Source of the DNA: Porogramme epimiltina
Lineage: Eukaryota > Basidiomycota > Agaricomycetes > Polyporales > Polyporaceae
DNA length: 31,658 nt
NCBI GenBank assembly: GCA_900155495.1
Contig: FTLJ01000551.1
Coordinates: forward strand, 1-31,658
Direction of reading: 5' to 3'
Below are positions 31,435-31,658 of this stretch, one piece after another. The number at the start of each line of letters is the position of its first letter. Within the stretch, counting starts at the first letter, position 1. The notes beneath the pieces are model-generated. The model ran no database searches, was not told where the DNA came from, and saw nothing but the letters and a program-made list of their open reading frames with translations. Position numbers and translations under genes: made by a program.

Positions 31435-31658
31435 CGCGCCTGCTGCTCGAGCCCAGGGCGGGTCTGCTACGGCGGGGAGTGGCGGGGGGCGGCCAGTCGG
31501 AGGGTGGGAGGCTGCGCGAATGGGCCTTTGTCAAGCGGGGCGAAAGAGCGGGACAAAGGGCGGCAAAGGCAGAAGCGAGGGAGAGGACGGTCGTCGCCTG
31601 GGGAGGAGGCGGGGAGGTCGTGGGGGTTCGTGGAGGGGGGAGAGGTGGAGGATGGGGC
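31435..31658 (-). promoter_or_regulatory. Pyrimidine-rich leader/promoter of the G alpha gene
   Basis: On the minus strand the 224 bases before the start codon are rich in CT/CCT runs (CCTCCACCTCTCCCCCCTCC and similar) and contain no TATA box. CT-rich leaders are common upstream of constitutive fungal genes. The transcription start cannot be placed. Confidence 0.4.

Noticed and set aside
1..31658. CRISPR arrays, prophage, bacterial operons, ribosome-binding sites
   Set aside because: The window is clearly eukaryotic (spliced genes); no direct-repeat/spacer arrays were seen.

Overview
The window reads as nuclear DNA of a mushroom-forming basidiomycete (Agaricomycetes). Genes are cut by many short GT-AG introns (mostly 44-80 nt, often with a CTRAY branch site 15-30 nt before the acceptor), the DNA is GC-rich, and the gene set is typical of that class: a class I hydrophobin, a CFEM/GPI surface protein, a DUF6535 membrane protein, F-box-like leucine-rich proteins in many copies, and a heterotrimeric G alpha subunit. 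The order cannot be fixed from sequence alone; a wood-decay polypore is a guess.

Layout, left to right. A possible tRNA 3' half (1-48, +). An eight-repeat WD40 protein (625-2057, -). F-box-like gene 1 (2487-3937, -). A tRNA-like element (about 4101-4200, +). A CFEM-domain GPI-anchored protein (4474-5783, -) with a long GC-rich upstream spacer. A nine-exon family 2 O-methyltransferase (7647-9803, -). F-box-like gene 2 (11585-13213, -). A hydrophobin (14985-15503, +) and an alpha/beta hydrolase (16067-17347, +). F-box-like genes 3 and 4, a tandem pair (17487-19193 and 19652-21291, -). A decayed gene (about 21390-21780, -). A DUF6535 membrane protein (23348-25543, +) with a reading-frame conflict at its last splice junction. 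A fragment of a sixth F-box-like copy (about 25745-26125, -). F-box-like gene 5 (26211-28132, +). A 1.65 kb low-complexity convergent spacer, then the G alpha subunit (29788-31434, -).

There is no operon. Most genes look independent, and several have a TATA-like box 50-110 bp upstream of the start codon. The striking theme is the F-box-like family: five gene models and one relic in 26 kb, sharing an N-terminal F-box-like segment, a leucine-rich middle, and a short C-terminal module on separate exons with phase-1 introns at matching positions. Recognising this shared 3' architecture let me extend all five models beyond their apparent first stop codons. Whether they act as SCF ubiquitin-ligase adaptors is family inference. 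All gene models were made by hand from splice signals and reading-frame continuity, without transcripts or database searches.
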